Shown: positions 1 to 9,331, counted from the first letter of the stretch. The stretch is 64,000 bases of DNA from Pycnococcus provasolii (GCA_049487715.1 CP150556.1:1-64000), one strand, 5' to 3'. Numbers and translations are program-made. The notes: generated by a model not told the origin, from the letters alone.

Positions 1-160
1 CCCTAACCCTAACCCTAACCCTAACCCTAACCCTAACCCTAACCCTAACCCTAACCCTAACCCTAACCCTAACCCTAACCCTAACCCTAACCCTAACCCT
101 AACCCTAACCCTAACCCTAACCCTAACCCTAACCCTAACCCTAACCCTAACCCTAACCCT
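1..160. repeat. Telomere, (CCCTAA)n
   Basis: About 26 perfect copies of CCCTAA start at the first base and stop abruptly at CGACC. The C-rich strand reads 5' to 3' from the left edge, which is the orientation expected for a left chromosome end. The unit is TTAGGG rather than the TTTAGGG common in plants and many green algae. Confidence 0.97.
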
Positions 161-343
161 CGACCAAAAAAAACCGTTCAAGGGAGGCTTCCATTTGAGC
201 CTCTGGACCTTTTTGGTAGAGAAAAAAAAGCCCAAGGATTGTCGGGGGGGTCCCCTTACAAAAAAATGATTTATTTAATTGCAAAGGGGCGTCTCCCACT
301 ATAGAAAAACAGCCTTGCAAATCCTTGGCAACTGTAAAGGCAT
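161..343. other. Unique spacer between telomere and interstitial repeat
   Basis: AT-richer sequence with several A-runs and a G-run near 243-250. No gene, tRNA or long repeat is recognisable. Confidence 0.6.
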
Positions 344-602
344 CTAACCCTAACCCTAACCCTAACCCTAACCCTAACCCTAACCCTAACCCTAACCCTA
401 ACCCTAACCCTAACCCTAACCCTAACCCTAACCCTAACCCTAACCCTAACCCTAACCCTAACCCTAACCCTAATTGTAACCCTAACCCTAACCCTAACCC
501 TAACCCTAACCCTAATTGTAACCCTAATTGTAACCCTAATTGTAACCCTAATTGTAACCCTAGATTGTAACCCTAATTGTAACCCTAGATGTAACCCTAA
601 TC
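344..602. repeat. Interstitial telomeric repeat decaying into a 12-bp variant
   Basis: A second block of TAACCC units, pure from 344 to about 470. From 471 it turns into a variant in which AATTGTAACCCT-type 12-mers recur, with a few TAGA substitutions at the distal edge. The order (pure near the telomere, degenerate away from it) suggests an old chromosome end later capped by the spacer and a new telomere. Short stray TTAGGG pieces also occur near 1245-1255 and 1673-1696. Confidence 0.92.
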
Positions 603-774
603 GCCAGGCTGGCTGTTAGCCCCACATGTTGAAAAAAAAATTTCGCCTCCGGTATGCGGCCGACCGTCGGCCAGCGTCGTGCAGAACGAAGCCAATAACA
701 ACAGCCATTTTTTTAACCCGCCGTTTCCGGCGATATCTTGTCATATCACCAAGTAGCGCGGTAATGTTATGTTG

Positions 775-978
775 TTAAAAGTTATGGCCGCAAGGCTCGA
801 GACCCGCGCATTTTTGCGTATTCAACGCATAAAAGCAGATTGGGCATTTCATGCGTTGCCTTTCACGCTCCAACTCTTTGCGATCTTGCTAGCGCTGATG
901 CTCATGCTCACGCTTCATCTCTTTGAGGAGTTCAAGCTCCCTTGTGTGCTCATTGAAAGCGCAAGAAGATTTTTCGTC
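775..978 (-). pseudogene. Broken coiled-coil/RING-finger fragment
   Basis: The minus strand reads as a charged helix rich in Glu, Lys and Arg, broken once by an in-frame TAG. It then gives CPICFYALNTQKCAGLEPCGHNF-like residues, in which Cys-x2-Cys and a later PCGH match the first half of a C3HC4 RING finger. The frame stops directly after the His, so the second half of the RING is missing. There is no usable start codon. I read this as the relic of an E3-ligase-type gene caught in the subtelomere. The match is short and rests only on the cysteine/histidine spacing. Confidence 0.45.
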
Positions 979-1271
979 TCATAACTATCTATCTAGGTGT
1001 TCGTTTGACTTGATTTTTCCCTCAAACGGTCGCCCTTGAGGTGTTACGAGACACTATACTAGCATTTGTTAGCATCTTCAACCTCTACATAGTAAGGGGC
1101 GACATTCAACAGTGTATTCCCCCACGTCCCGCAATCAACGGGAAGTTAAGACAGAAGTGTAGCCGGACACAAGTAGGATCGTGTCTAGGTCCTACAGAGT
1201 GACCCTCCTAGGACAAAGCTTGTGTTATGGGGGAAGTGGAGATAGAGGGTTAGGGTTAACCTTTCCCAAAG

Positions 1272-1316
1272 TTCGGGGATATGTATTCTTAGGGCGCTAA
1301 GAAAGATATCCCCGAA
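1272..1316. repeat. Imperfect hairpin repeat, copy 1
   Basis: The left arm is the same 21-mer as in the copy at 1338. The spacer is GGCG and the right arm differs by a small internal change (AAGA instead of ATACA), so the stem is imperfect. Confidence 0.8.
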
Positions 1317-1337
1317 TCGACTCCCTTTTTCGGAAAG

Positions 1338-1383
1338 TTCGGGGATATGTATTCTTAGGGCGCTAAGAATACATATCCCCGAA
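1338..1383. repeat. Perfect 21-bp hairpin repeat, copy 2
   Basis: Arms 1338-1358 and 1363-1383 are exact reverse complements, starting TTCGGGGATATG, and are separated by the 4-base spacer GGCG. Transcribed or extruded, this would make a very stable stem. It lies 21 bp after the imperfect copy. Confidence 0.9.
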
Positions 1384-1777
1384 TGTTTTTACATGGCATG
1401 AGGTCAAGAAACACCGCTAGAAGAGCCACAAAACGGGCAAACCTCCCGCCCCGACTTGAACGCGAGGTTCCGGGTCTGAGTGCTCGCGCATGCACTAGGG
1501 GCGATAGCCGCCGCGGCGAGCATGTGAAGGTCCTCGTGAAACGGAGGCATAGCGCCGACGTTTCCGACTGGCCGCCGGAGGGTCTCGAGACCCACCGGGC
1601 GGCCGCTCAGAACCAGCTGCGCGAGCGACTCCCCCCAATCAAAAACCCCAATTAAACAAGTAGAACTGAAGATTAGGGTTAGCAGCTAGGGTTGCTAGGT
1701 CAGCGGGGGGAAGCTTTTAACCGATCAACCACCACCACATCTTCTTATTTCCAGCCAACCATCCAGAGCCAATAACA

Positions 1778-2677
1778 ATGTCGCCAAGCGGCGGCGACAA
1801 CGACGGCGGTGCTGCCAGTCTGACCGAAGACAACGCTTCGGCGCTACTGATTGCGGACACGCTTCGTGCAATCGCAACACCGCCAACCGCTTGGAACGTC
1901 GACCCTCTCTTCGTTGAACCCGCGGCGTGTGCTCGACGCGTCGCCGCTGCTCTCAAGTATGCGTTCGTGCCACCCGCGGATGACAAGCCCATGCCGCCGC
2001 GGCCTGCCGAGATGGACGAGTGGTTGATGATGACGGTAAATGGAACGCTCGCAGGCTTGACGTACGGCGCGCTGAGTCAGTACCTTGACGAGAAGCAGGC
2101 GGACGCGTACCTGAGCAGACAGAACGTGAGTCGAGGCGTTGCCATCGCCGCCAGAGATATGGCGGAGGCAAATAGCCGCAAGCTCGTGCGGCTTTACTCG
2201 CGTGCAATCTCAGGCGGGCTTTCGATTGGTGGGTTCTGCGCCGTCTTCTTTGGTCTCGAGTACGCGCTTGCAATTGCACGTGGGCGTTGCAACGATCCTG
2301 TGAACACCACGCTCGGCGGTGCACTCACGTGTGCCGGCATGTCTTCGTACCTCGGCGTGCTTGGGGGCGGCGCTTTCGCACGCGGAGGCGCAGCTGTTGT
2401 AGGCGCCGCGACTGGCGCGGTGGTGGGTTGGCCAGTTGGTCACATACGCAACGTGTCACACGAGTGGATGGCGTCGCAGCAGATGGCTGTGCGGGCGGTC
2501 GAAGAGGCGTCTCACGAGGAGCGACCAGCGAGTCGGCTTATGGCATCGCTAGAGGCGCAGGTGAAAGACGCTGACGAGATGGTTGCATACATGCAAGCGG
2601 AGAAGGCACGTCAGGAGAAGTCGTGGCGACGTTATTTATCCTGGACCTGGTGGACGTCGTCTTCGTCGTCGGCATAG
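1778..2677 (+). CDS. Tim17/Tim22/Tim23-like membrane protein
   Basis: 299 aa, ATG at 1778 after an upstream AAAACCCCAATT element. The centre (about residues 145-230) has alternating hydrophobic, glycine-rich segments with the pattern FFGLEYALAIARGRC...N..LGGALTCAG, then a GGAFARGGAAVVGAATGAVVG-type helix. This resembles the Tim17/22/23/PRAT family, whose helices carry GxxxG packing motifs and a charged R-G loop. Family members form protein or solute import channels in the mitochondrial inner membrane or plastid envelope, or act in complex I assembly (TIMMDC1 type). The N-terminal 100 and C-terminal 70 residues are unlike the short core family members, so the exact subfamily and organelle are uncertain. 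It is the first intact gene from the telomere. Confidence 0.6.
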   Translation: MSPSGGDNDGGAASLTEDNASALLIADTLRAIATPPTAWNVDPLFVEPAACARRVAAALKYAFVPPADDKPMPPRPAEMDEWLMMTVNGTLAGLTYGALSQYLDEKQADAYLSRQNVSRGVAIAARDMAEANSRKLVRLYSRAISGGLSIGGFCAVFFGLEYALAIARGRCNDPVNTTLGGALTCAGMSSYLGVLGGGAFARGGAAVVGAATGAVVGWPVGHIRNVSHEWMASQQMAVRAVEEASHEERPASRLMASLEAQVKDADEMVAYMQAEKARQEKSWRRYLSWTWWTSSSSSA

Positions 2678-2725
2678 GGCGACACGTAATATAGATCAAA
2701 TTCCATTCTTTTTTCTCAAATTATT

Positions 2726-2728
<3 letters not shown>

Positions 2729-2760
<32 letters not shown>

Positions 2761-2774
2761 GACCGACCGACCGA
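2729..2774. repeat. (CA)n microsatellite followed by (GACC)n
   Basis: About 15 CA units (2729-2759) run into three to four GACC units. They fill the short space between two convergent genes. Confidence 0.9.
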
Positions 2775-2780
2775 TAACAC

Positions 2781-3362
2781 TCACTCTCCCATCTCAAGTG
2801 CATTCGCACCCTTGGCCAACCGCTTGATTAGCGCACTCCTGTTAAATATTGTGTGCTCCGGGTCGTACGCAACACCCTTCGACCTGTCCGATATGAACTG
2901 CACGGAGAGCTTTGCCTGCACGTTGAACACGTCGCTATAGCTCTCCAGGTGCTTGCCGTGGTTGAACTTATACCTTCCAAGCCACCGTTCGGAGTCCAGC
3001 TCAAAGGTTGCCTGCGCCTCGGGAGAGACGTCGTCTCCGCTCAGCAGCGCGTTCGCCTGGCTAATGAGCTTACGCGTGTCGGCTTCGTATTCCTCGATCG
3101 TAGGCTTAACCGTGGTGCTAAATCCCAGAAACGTTTTCACCTCCTTGGGATCCTCCTCCGCAAACGCGAACGGAGCCGACACCAAGCCCGTTGTCAACGC
3201 GACGATCGGCGTGGATACGATTGCGACCCGCCTCGTCGATCGCACGGGCGTTGCGCGCGTGCAGCTTGCACGACTCTGCGCGTGCTGGTTCGCTTGAGCG
3301 CGTGTGTTTGCACTTGCACGTGCACGAGTGGTTGTGGTGGTGGTTGTGGTTGACGCCATCAT
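2781..3362 (-). CDS. PSB27: Psb27/LPA19-type thylakoid lumen protein
   Basis: 193 aa. The N-terminus is a Ser/Thr/Arg-rich plastid transit peptide. It is followed by a twin-arginine segment (TRRVAIVS), a hydrophobic stretch and an AFA|EE cleavage site, which is a lumen-targeting signal of the Tat type. The mature part carries the Psb27 pattern: EYEADTRKLI, then W..RY, SYSDVF, and a C-terminal LIKRLAKGANALE helix. Psb27 and its paralogue LPA19 bind CP43 or the D1 C-terminus during photosystem II assembly and repair. ATG codons at 3362 and 3359 are both possible. It is transcribed divergently from the plastid SecA gene. Confidence 0.78.
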   Translation of the reverse strand: MMASTTTTTTTTRARASANTRAQANQHAQSRASCTRATPVRSTRRVAIVSTPIVALTTGLVSAPFAFAEEDPKEVKTFLGFSTTVKPTIEEYEADTRKLISQANALLSGDDVSPEAQATFELDSERWLGRYKFNHGKHLESYSDVFNVQAKLSVQFISDRSKGVAYDPEHTIFNRSALIKRLAKGANALEMGE

Positions 3363-3729
3363 GACGTGCGTGAGAGTGACGAGACTGTGCTTGCCTTGCG
3401 TGCGAGGGAGGCGACTGAAGCCACTTGCAGGGTGTCTGGGGGGGATTAGGAGGGTCTATCCACTCAATCAATTCGACAGATAGGAGCCCAAATGGCAGGG
3501 CACACCGAAGGCAGCCTGCAAAACCCTATTCTGCTTTTCTATTTCGAACGCATACATGACATCACAAACCTCACGGACAAACGCACTCTCACGCATTTCC
3601 GTTTCCTCAGAAGGTGTCGTCGCGCCTCCCCGCACCATCTCTCTGTGGGAAGTTATTTGAGTGGTCTCGCCGCCGGCACCGTCACCAGCAAACAACAAAC
3701 AAACTTCACTTCAAACACTTGCCCAAAAC
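3363..3729. promoter_or_regulatory. Shared promoter region, Psb27 (-) and SecA (+)
   Basis: 367 bp between two divergent start codons. No AAACCCCGAA-type element is present. A G-run followed by GATTAGG lies near 3440. No other gene is seen. Confidence 0.5.
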
Positions 3730-6700
3730 ATGATGGCGCTGTCCGTCCGGCAAAGCGCACGGCAGCAGTCCTCCTCCTCCTCCTCCTCTCGTGCTTCCAC
3801 GAACACAAGGTATCGCAGAGCACTGCAGTCGTCGAGAAGGTCGCGGCATGGTGTGCGTGCAACCACCGACGCGCGGATGGCTACGGAGCAGGCTGATCGT
3901 CCCGGCGACGCCAATGACGACGCCAATAATTCGCAGGCGGCGCCGAAAACTCCGAACCTGCTGGGCATGGCCCGCAACACAGTTAAAAAGGCGTCCGCGC
4001 CCCTCTCCAAGGCGCTTGACGGAAACGAGAGGCTCATTGCGAGGCACAGGAGAACGGTGAAGGCGATCAACGCGCTCGAGGAGGAGTACGCAAGCCTATC
4101 CGTCGAAGCGCTACTTCGCAAGACGTCGGAGTTCCGAGCGCGCCTCAGCGAGAACGAGGACACGCTTGACAGCCTGCTTCCCGAGGCGTTCGCGGCGCTG
4201 AGGGAAAGCGTGAAGCGCGTGCTTGGGCTACGGCTGTACGACGTTCAGCTCATCGGAGGCATGGTGCTCCACAGCGGCGCGGTGGCGGAGATGAAAACTG
4301 GCGAGGGCAAGACGCTCGTTGCACAGCTTGCGGCGTACCTGAACGCCATCCCACGAACCGGTGTGCACGTAGTTACGGTGAATGACTATCTGGCGAGCCG
4401 CGACGCTGACTTGGCTCGCCGCGTCATGGCTCCGCTCGGAATCACCGTCGGCTGCGTCGTGTCGAGCCTCGAGCCGTACAGCCCAGAGCGCGCTGCGGCG
4501 TACTCGTGTGACGTGACGTACGCAACGAACACCGAGCTTGGGTTCGACCTGCTGCGCGACAACATCGCGCGTGCGCCGGGCGAGATCATGGTACGACGTC
4601 CACTATCCTACAGCATTGTGGATGAGGTGGACAGCGTTCTCGTGGACGAGGGACGAAATCCGCTCATCCTGAGCAACGAATCCGACTCGAACGTGTACCG
4701 TTTCCCCGTTGCGATCGAGGTAGCGCGGAATCTCTGGCGCGACGTGCACTATCGTGCTGAGAAGAAGCGCCGCAGTGTCGAGCTGACGGATACGGGCATG
4801 GACGAGGCTGCCCGATTGCTGCAGGAGCAGGGTCACGACGTGGGCAGTGATGTGTGGGATGGAACCAACCCGTGGGGGCCGTACGTAGTCTGCGCGCTGA
4901 GTGCCCTCGAGAACTACGAGCGTGATGCGGAGTACATTCTTCGCAACGACGAGGTTGTTATTGTCGACGACTTCACCGGCCGCATCATGCCTGGCAGGCG
5001 CTGGCAAGATGGACTTCACCAGGCTGTGGAAGCGAAGGAGGGTGTTTCGGTGCAGAACGAAAGCTCGACAATTGCCACCGTGACGTACCAGATGCTCTTC
5101 GCGTCGTATCCCAAGCTTTCTGGAATGACAGGAACGGCCAAGACGGAATCAAGTGAGATGTGGACAACGTACGGCCTCGAGGTGGTAACGGTGCCGCCGA
5201 ATCGCCCGAGCCAGCGCGTCGACTACCCGCTTCAGCTGTACATGAGAGCAGAATCGAAGTGGCGTGCAGTTCTCAAGGAGGTTGCCTTCTGGCACGTCTA
5301 CCACAAGCGTCCCGTGCTTGTCGGAACGACAACTGTGGAGAATTCAGAGCGGATCAGCGCGATGCTTGCCGCGTACGATATCCCGCACTCCCTTCTGAAT
5401 GCCAGGCCACAATTTGCCGCACAGGAGGCGGCGGTGGTTGCACAGGCGGGTCGCGTGGGTGCCGTCACCATCTCAACGAATATGGCTGGGCGAGGCACGG
5501 ACATCGTACTAGGCGGAAATGCCGTCGCACTTGCAACAGAGACATTCCTTCAGTTCCTGATTTCGGCGCTTTCCATCGATGGCGGTGAAGGGGCAACGCT
5601 AGCGAGCGACGACGGCGGCGACGGCGACGACGACGACGGCCAGATCTACGACTACAGCCAGCTTGCAATGTCTGCAAGCTTAACGGTTGCGGAGATTGAA
5701 GATTTGAACCCCAGCGTCGTTGGGCTGATGCAGATTGCTGGATTAGCTGCGCGCACGGAATGCGCGGAGAGACGTGTGACGCGTGGTGCCGCTCGCCGTG
5801 TTGTCGAAAGCTTGATGGATGTCGTCGGCGATGGCAGCACGGCGGATACTCGCGAAGCGTTTGGCAGGGTAGCCGCATCCGTGGGGCTGACCGAGTCGTT
5901 CGGCCAGCCGAAGCTGGAGGCGGCTGCGAAAGAGCTGCTGAATGTCGCACGTCAAATTTGTGCGAGGGAGCAGGAACAGGTTATTTTCACGGGTGGACTG
6001 CACATCATCGGAACTGAGCTTCACGAGAGTCGTCGCATCGACAATCAGCTTCGAGGTCGCTCTGGTCGGCAGGGTGACCCTGGCAGCACCGTATTCCTGT
6101 GCTCGCTGGAAGATGCGATCATGCAGCATTCTCCACCGGGAGCGCTCTCCACGTTCATCGAGGGCATTGGTCAAGGTGACGAAGATACGCCGCTCATTGG
6201 TTTTGCTTTCACCAACTACCTGGAAACGGTGCAGAAGTCGGCCGAGAACTTCTATGCATACATGCGTCGCACGACGCTGGAGGTTGACGAGGTGCAAGAG
6301 CTGCACCGAAGCCGAATCAACCGCCTCCGAGCACGTCTGCTGATGTGCTCACCTCGACTTCGCCGGCAGGCTATCTTGCTGTACCTGCGAAGACTTGGTC
6401 GAGACCTCGTTCTCACGTACGCGGACGGCAATACTCCACCTAAGCGATGGGACGTGCAGGGTATGCTGTACACGCTGCAGGAGGAGACTGGTGGCGGCAT
6501 GATTCCGGTTCTCGCTGGTGTGACGGAGGAGACGCTGCGCGCGTCGATTGCGAGCGGAGATGCATGCGCATCTGCCGAGGTTCTTGGTGCATCGTGGTGG
6601 AGCGACGGCCGCGAGAATTCGGAATCGTCGGCGTCGCATGTGATGCGAGAACGCAGCACCGTAACGTGCCGTCCAGGCGACGGGCCTATTCGTCGCTACG

Positions 6701-7269
6701 CGTCAGCGGCTGCTCTGCATGCTCACATTTTGGCCGCGACGGCACCATCAACGCCCGTAAGAACAGCTGCTGGATCGGCAGCTGTTGCCGGCGTATCTTC
6801 GAGCCTTACGCCACTTTCGATGAGCGGCGTGAACCACCGTGACGCGCTCGCCCGTTGGCTCGAGATGAGCGGTGAGTCGGCATGGCGACGCGTCGAAGGC
6901 CGATGGGCACGTGACGTTGAGCGCCTCTCTTCAGTCGTGGGTGATGCGCTGTGCAAGGCGTACCTTGATCGCCTCGGCGTGCTCGTTAAGGATTCGGTTA
7001 TGGGTGGTCTGCCCACGTCAGTCGCGTGGGATGAGCTCGAATTTCGCGAACGTCTGCTCCTGCTAGCAACGCTCGACGAAAACTGGCAGGCATACCTGAG
7101 AACTGAGTCTCAGCTGAGGAGTGCAAGTTACCTCCAGGCGGTGGGGCAGCGTGATCCGCAGGAGGTGTACCGAATCGAGTGCTACCGTCTCTTCGAGCGT
7201 ACGCTCGACGAATCGTGCAAAGGTGCGGCGACGGAGGCACTGAGACTTGTCGCCGCAGATCGTTTGTAG
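3730..7269 (+). CDS. SECA: Plastid preprotein translocase ATPase SecA (SecA2-like)
   Basis: 1179 aa from ATG 3730; a second ATG follows at 3733. The frame is open further upstream but has no earlier ATG. A Ser/Arg-rich transit peptide of about 70 residues precedes the SecA motor. Motifs seen: MKTGEGKT Walker A (188-195), VDEVDSVLVDEGRNPL DEAD-box region, GRGTDIVLGG, and DNQLRGRSGRQGDPG motif VI. An insert with an acidic run (DDGGDGDDDDG, encoded near 5610-5640) lies between the last two. The C-terminus follows the helical scaffold and ends without a cysteine zinc site. The DEGRNPL variant and the insert fit plant-type SecA2, which works with SCY2 at the inner envelope, better than thylakoid SecA1. 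That subtype call is inference. SecA drives ATP-dependent export of unfolded proteins. Confidence 0.88.
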   Translation: MMALSVRQSARQQSSSSSSSRASTNTRYRRALQSSRRSRHGVRATTDARMATEQADRPGDANDDANNSQAAPKTPNLLGMARNTVKKASAPLSKALDGNERLIARHRRTVKAINALEEEYASLSVEALLRKTSEFRARLSENEDTLDSLLPEAFAALRESVKRVLGLRLYDVQLIGGMVLHSGAVAEMKTGEGKTLVAQLAAYLNAIPRTGVHVVTVNDYLASRDADLARRVMAPLGITVGCVVSSLEPYSPERAAAYSCDVTYATNTELGFDLLRDNIARAPGEIMVRRPLSYSIVDEVDSVLVDEGRNPLILSNESDSNVYRFPVAIEVARNLWRDVHYRAEKKRRSVELTDTGMDEAARLLQEQGHDVGSDVWDGTNPWGPYVVCALSALENYERDAEYILRNDEVVIVDDFTGRIMPGRRWQDGLHQAVEAKEGVSVQNESSTIATVTYQMLFASYPKLSGMTGTAKTESSEMWTTYGLEVVTVPPNRPSQRVDYPLQLYMRAESKWRAVLKEVAFWHVYHKRPVLVGTTTVENSERISAMLAAYDIPHSLLNARPQFAAQEAAVVAQAGRVGAVTISTNMAGRGTDIVLGGNAVALATETFLQFLISALSIDGGEGATLASDDGGDGDDDDGQIYDYSQLAMSASLTVAEIEDLNPSVVGLMQIAGLAARTECAERRVTRGAARRVVESLMDVVGDGSTADTREAFGRVAASVGLTESFGQPKLEAAAKELLNVARQICAREQEQVIFTGGLHIIGTELHESRRIDNQLRGRSGRQGDPGSTVFLCSLEDAIMQHSPPGALSTFIEGIGQGDEDTPLIGFAFTNYLETVQKSAENFYAYMRRTTLEVDEVQELHRSRINRLRARLLMCSPRLRRQAILLYLRRLGRDLVLTYADGNTPPKRWDVQGMLYTLQEETGGGMIPVLAGVTEETLRASIASGDACASAEVLGASWWSDGRENSESSASHVMRERSTVTCRPGDGPIRRYASAAALHAHILAATAPSTPVRTAAGSAAVAGVSSSLTPLSMSGVNHRDALARWLEMSGESAWRRVEGRWARDVERLSSVVGDALCKAYLDRLGVLVKDSVMGGLPTSVAWDELEFRERLLLLATLDENWQAYLRTESQLRSASYLQAVGQRDPQEVYRIECYRLFERTLDESCKGAATEALRLVAADRL

Positions 7270-7466
7270 CTCATGTTTTTGTAAGTTGTGTGTATATATA
7301 TATATATTTTACCTTCATTGCCTAAAAAGAAAAATTATGCCTAAAGAATTATTACTGCTACGATAGTTAGTTATTTATAAAGAAAACTGCAACTGCAACT
7401 GGTAGTCGGTTCAAGCATCTGCATATTGCCAACCCGCATATTCCTTTGCGCACGGCACGCGCGCAT

Positions 7467-9074
7467 TTAAAGCACGGATGCGCCGTACTCCTCGACGATT
7501 GCCTTCCATTCGCAGACACCTGGCGCAAAGTCGGGGAGATAGCTCGTCTCCGCCGCCTTGGTCATCACGTCGAGCTTAGGAGTCTTAACTTTAGCACCAG
7601 ACTGCAGAAGCTTCATCTGAACCTCGCAGCATCGCTCGAAGTAGTACGCAAGAACCCACGCCGCGGCAACGGTGGGACCAAAGCAGCAGAATCCGTGGTT
7701 GTGCATGAGCAGAGTGTTGCATCCGGGAACGGACTTCACAGCCGCTTCAAGTAGCGGCTGCTCATTCGCGTCGTCGCTAACGCCATCCCACTCATACGTT
7801 GCCACGCGTCCATGGAAGTATGCTCCATCCTGCGTGTACGGCACGAACCCCATCTCGAGACACGACACCGCGGTGGCGTAAGGCGTGTGCAGATGGATGA
7901 TTGCGCCAATATCCGGTCTTGCGGCGTACACCGCGGCGTGGATAATGTCCGCTGTGATGTTGTTGCTGCTGATCACAAGATCGGATGCACGCACCTGGCC
8001 CCACAGCATGTTTCCAGGCGTGATGAGGCATCCGTCACCGAATCGAGCGCTTACGTGGTTCCACACGAGCATATCCCACCCAAGTGCGGCGGTGGCACGG
8101 TGCGCCACGGCGACGTCGCGTCGAAGCTCCGCCTCCAGCGCGGCGTCCTTGGCACTGCCACCCGCGCCGAACGCCTCCTCTAGAAGTGGCAGCAGATCGT
8201 GCACGAGCGCGGCACGCACCTGCTCCGTGTTTGTCGCGTAGTGTGGCAGGATGTGGCATCGTGGGCAGGACCACAATGCGTGTCCTTCCGGAAGTGGTTC
8301 GGGAAACGTCGTGTCGAGGATGGCGTACTTGATTTCCCCCGCATTTAGCGCGTCGGTGAGCGCGTCGGTGTCGATCACCTTACCTCGCGCAAGATTGAGA
8401 ATTCCCGACGACGGCCTCATCGCCTTGATCACGTCAGCGCTGATGAGGTGTTCCGTCTCTGGTGTCAACGGGCAGAGAAGCACGAGGATGTCGCACTTCT
8501 TGGCGAGTTCCACCATCGACGGCTCGTGCTGAATTCCGAGGCGCTTCTCGACATCCTCCGTTCGTCGTCGACGCGCGTTGTACAGGACCGTGCACTTTGG
8601 CGCAACAGCCTTAATCTTTGTAATCATCGACGTCGCAATCGCGCCGAGTCCAACGATGCCCACGGTGGCTGTATTAAGGTCCGTTCCCTTTGTATTCCAA
8701 GACAGATTCCATCCCGACGACGGGAAGGGAACACCCACCTGATTCATTGCGTCACGAAGTCCCAGGATGGTAAACGCGACACCATAGTCAGCGACGTGCT
8801 CGGTGATCGTGTCGACGCCATTTCTTCTCACTTCGATGCCACGTGCCTCGGCAGCCTTCACGTCCACGTGGTCGGTACCTGAGCTCATCGTCACGATGAG
8901 CTTAAGTGTCGACGGCAGCTTTCTGATGACATCCGCGGGCAGCTTGTCCGCGACGGTGATGAGCAACGCGTGCGTATCGTCGGGAAGTGTGCTCACGTCA
9001 GTGCCGTGCACGAAGGAGTTGATGGACAGATGTTTCGCACTTGACCTGTGTGTGTTTTTTGTGGGCCAAAACAT
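7467..9074 (-). CDS. Fusion: D-2-hydroxyacid dehydrogenase + class II aldolase
   Basis: 535 aa. Residues about 35-300 are a D-isomer-specific 2-hydroxyacid dehydrogenase: nucleotide loop GLGAIA (142-147, last Gly of GxGxxG replaced by Ala), catalytic Arg230 (NLARGKV), Glu259 (FPEPLP) and His278 (LPHYA). Residues about 310-535 are a class II aldolase/adducin domain with HVSAR, zinc ligands His394 and His396 (HLH) and His460 (MHNHGF). The junction is a continuous open frame through GAGGSAKDAALE with no stop or splice motif. A 2-keto acid made by aldol cleavage could be reduced in place, or one half may be regulatory; substrates are unknown. The N-terminus is short for the dehydrogenase fold, so a 5' exon may be missing: an ACACACAG acceptor-like site lies within the first codons. 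Confidence 0.85.
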   Translation of the reverse strand: MFWPTKNTHRSSAKHLSINSFVHGTDVSTLPDDTHALLITVADKLPADVIRKLPSTLKLIVTMSSGTDHVDVKAAEARGIEVRRNGVDTITEHVADYGVAFTILGLRDAMNQVGVPFPSSGWNLSWNTKGTDLNTATVGIVGLGAIATSMITKIKAVAPKCTVLYNARRRRTEDVEKRLGIQHEPSMVELAKKCDILVLLCPLTPETEHLISADVIKAMRPSSGILNLARGKVIDTDALTDALNAGEIKYAILDTTFPEPLPEGHALWSCPRCHILPHYATNTEQVRAALVHDLLPLLEEAFGAGGSAKDAALEAELRRDVAVAHRATAALGWDMLVWNHVSARFGDGCLITPGNMLWGQVRASDLVISSNNITADIIHAAVYAARPDIGAIIHLHTPYATAVSCLEMGFVPYTQDGAYFHGRVATYEWDGVSDDANEQPLLEAAVKSVPGCNTLLMHNHGFCCFGPTVAAAWVLAYYFERCCEVQMKLLQSGAKVKTPKLDVMTKAAETSYLPDFAPGVCEWKAIVEEYGASVL

Positions 9075-9320
9075 AATTTGTTGTTGATATTAATACTTTT
9101 GCCTTTTTTTTTTGTATGCTATATCGTCATCATCATCAGAGAGATTTTTTTTTGTTGAAAGGGAGGGGCGGGCACCAATATCACACCCACCCACCACACC
9201 TTCCCTCAAAGTATCCACATGATGTATATATACTATTTATTTCGTATCATCATCATATCATCATCATATTTATTATATGCTATTCATTTTTTTTTGTTTT
9301 TGCTTTTGTTTTTATTTTCT

Positions 9321-9331
9321 CACACACAAAC

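Larger units (their letters stand above)
603..1777. other. Subtelomeric non-coding region
   Basis: No intact gene is seen in this 1.2-kb stretch. It holds a broken RING-finger fragment on the minus strand, two hairpin repeats near 1272-1383, short telomere-like pieces, and an AAAACCCCAATT element at 1642-1653 that belongs to the promoter of the gene starting at 1778. The open frames around 1383-1655 have no recognisable protein features. Confidence 0.6.

Noticed and set aside
325-570. Open frame of (NP)n dipeptides
   Set aside because: It is only a translation of telomeric repeats.
1404-1595. Minus-strand frame with CPFCGSSS, and a T-loop-like GTTCAAGTC at 1450-1470 suggesting a tRNA
   Set aside because: The cysteine pair is isolated, and no acceptor or anticodon stem can be drawn around the T-loop-like piece.
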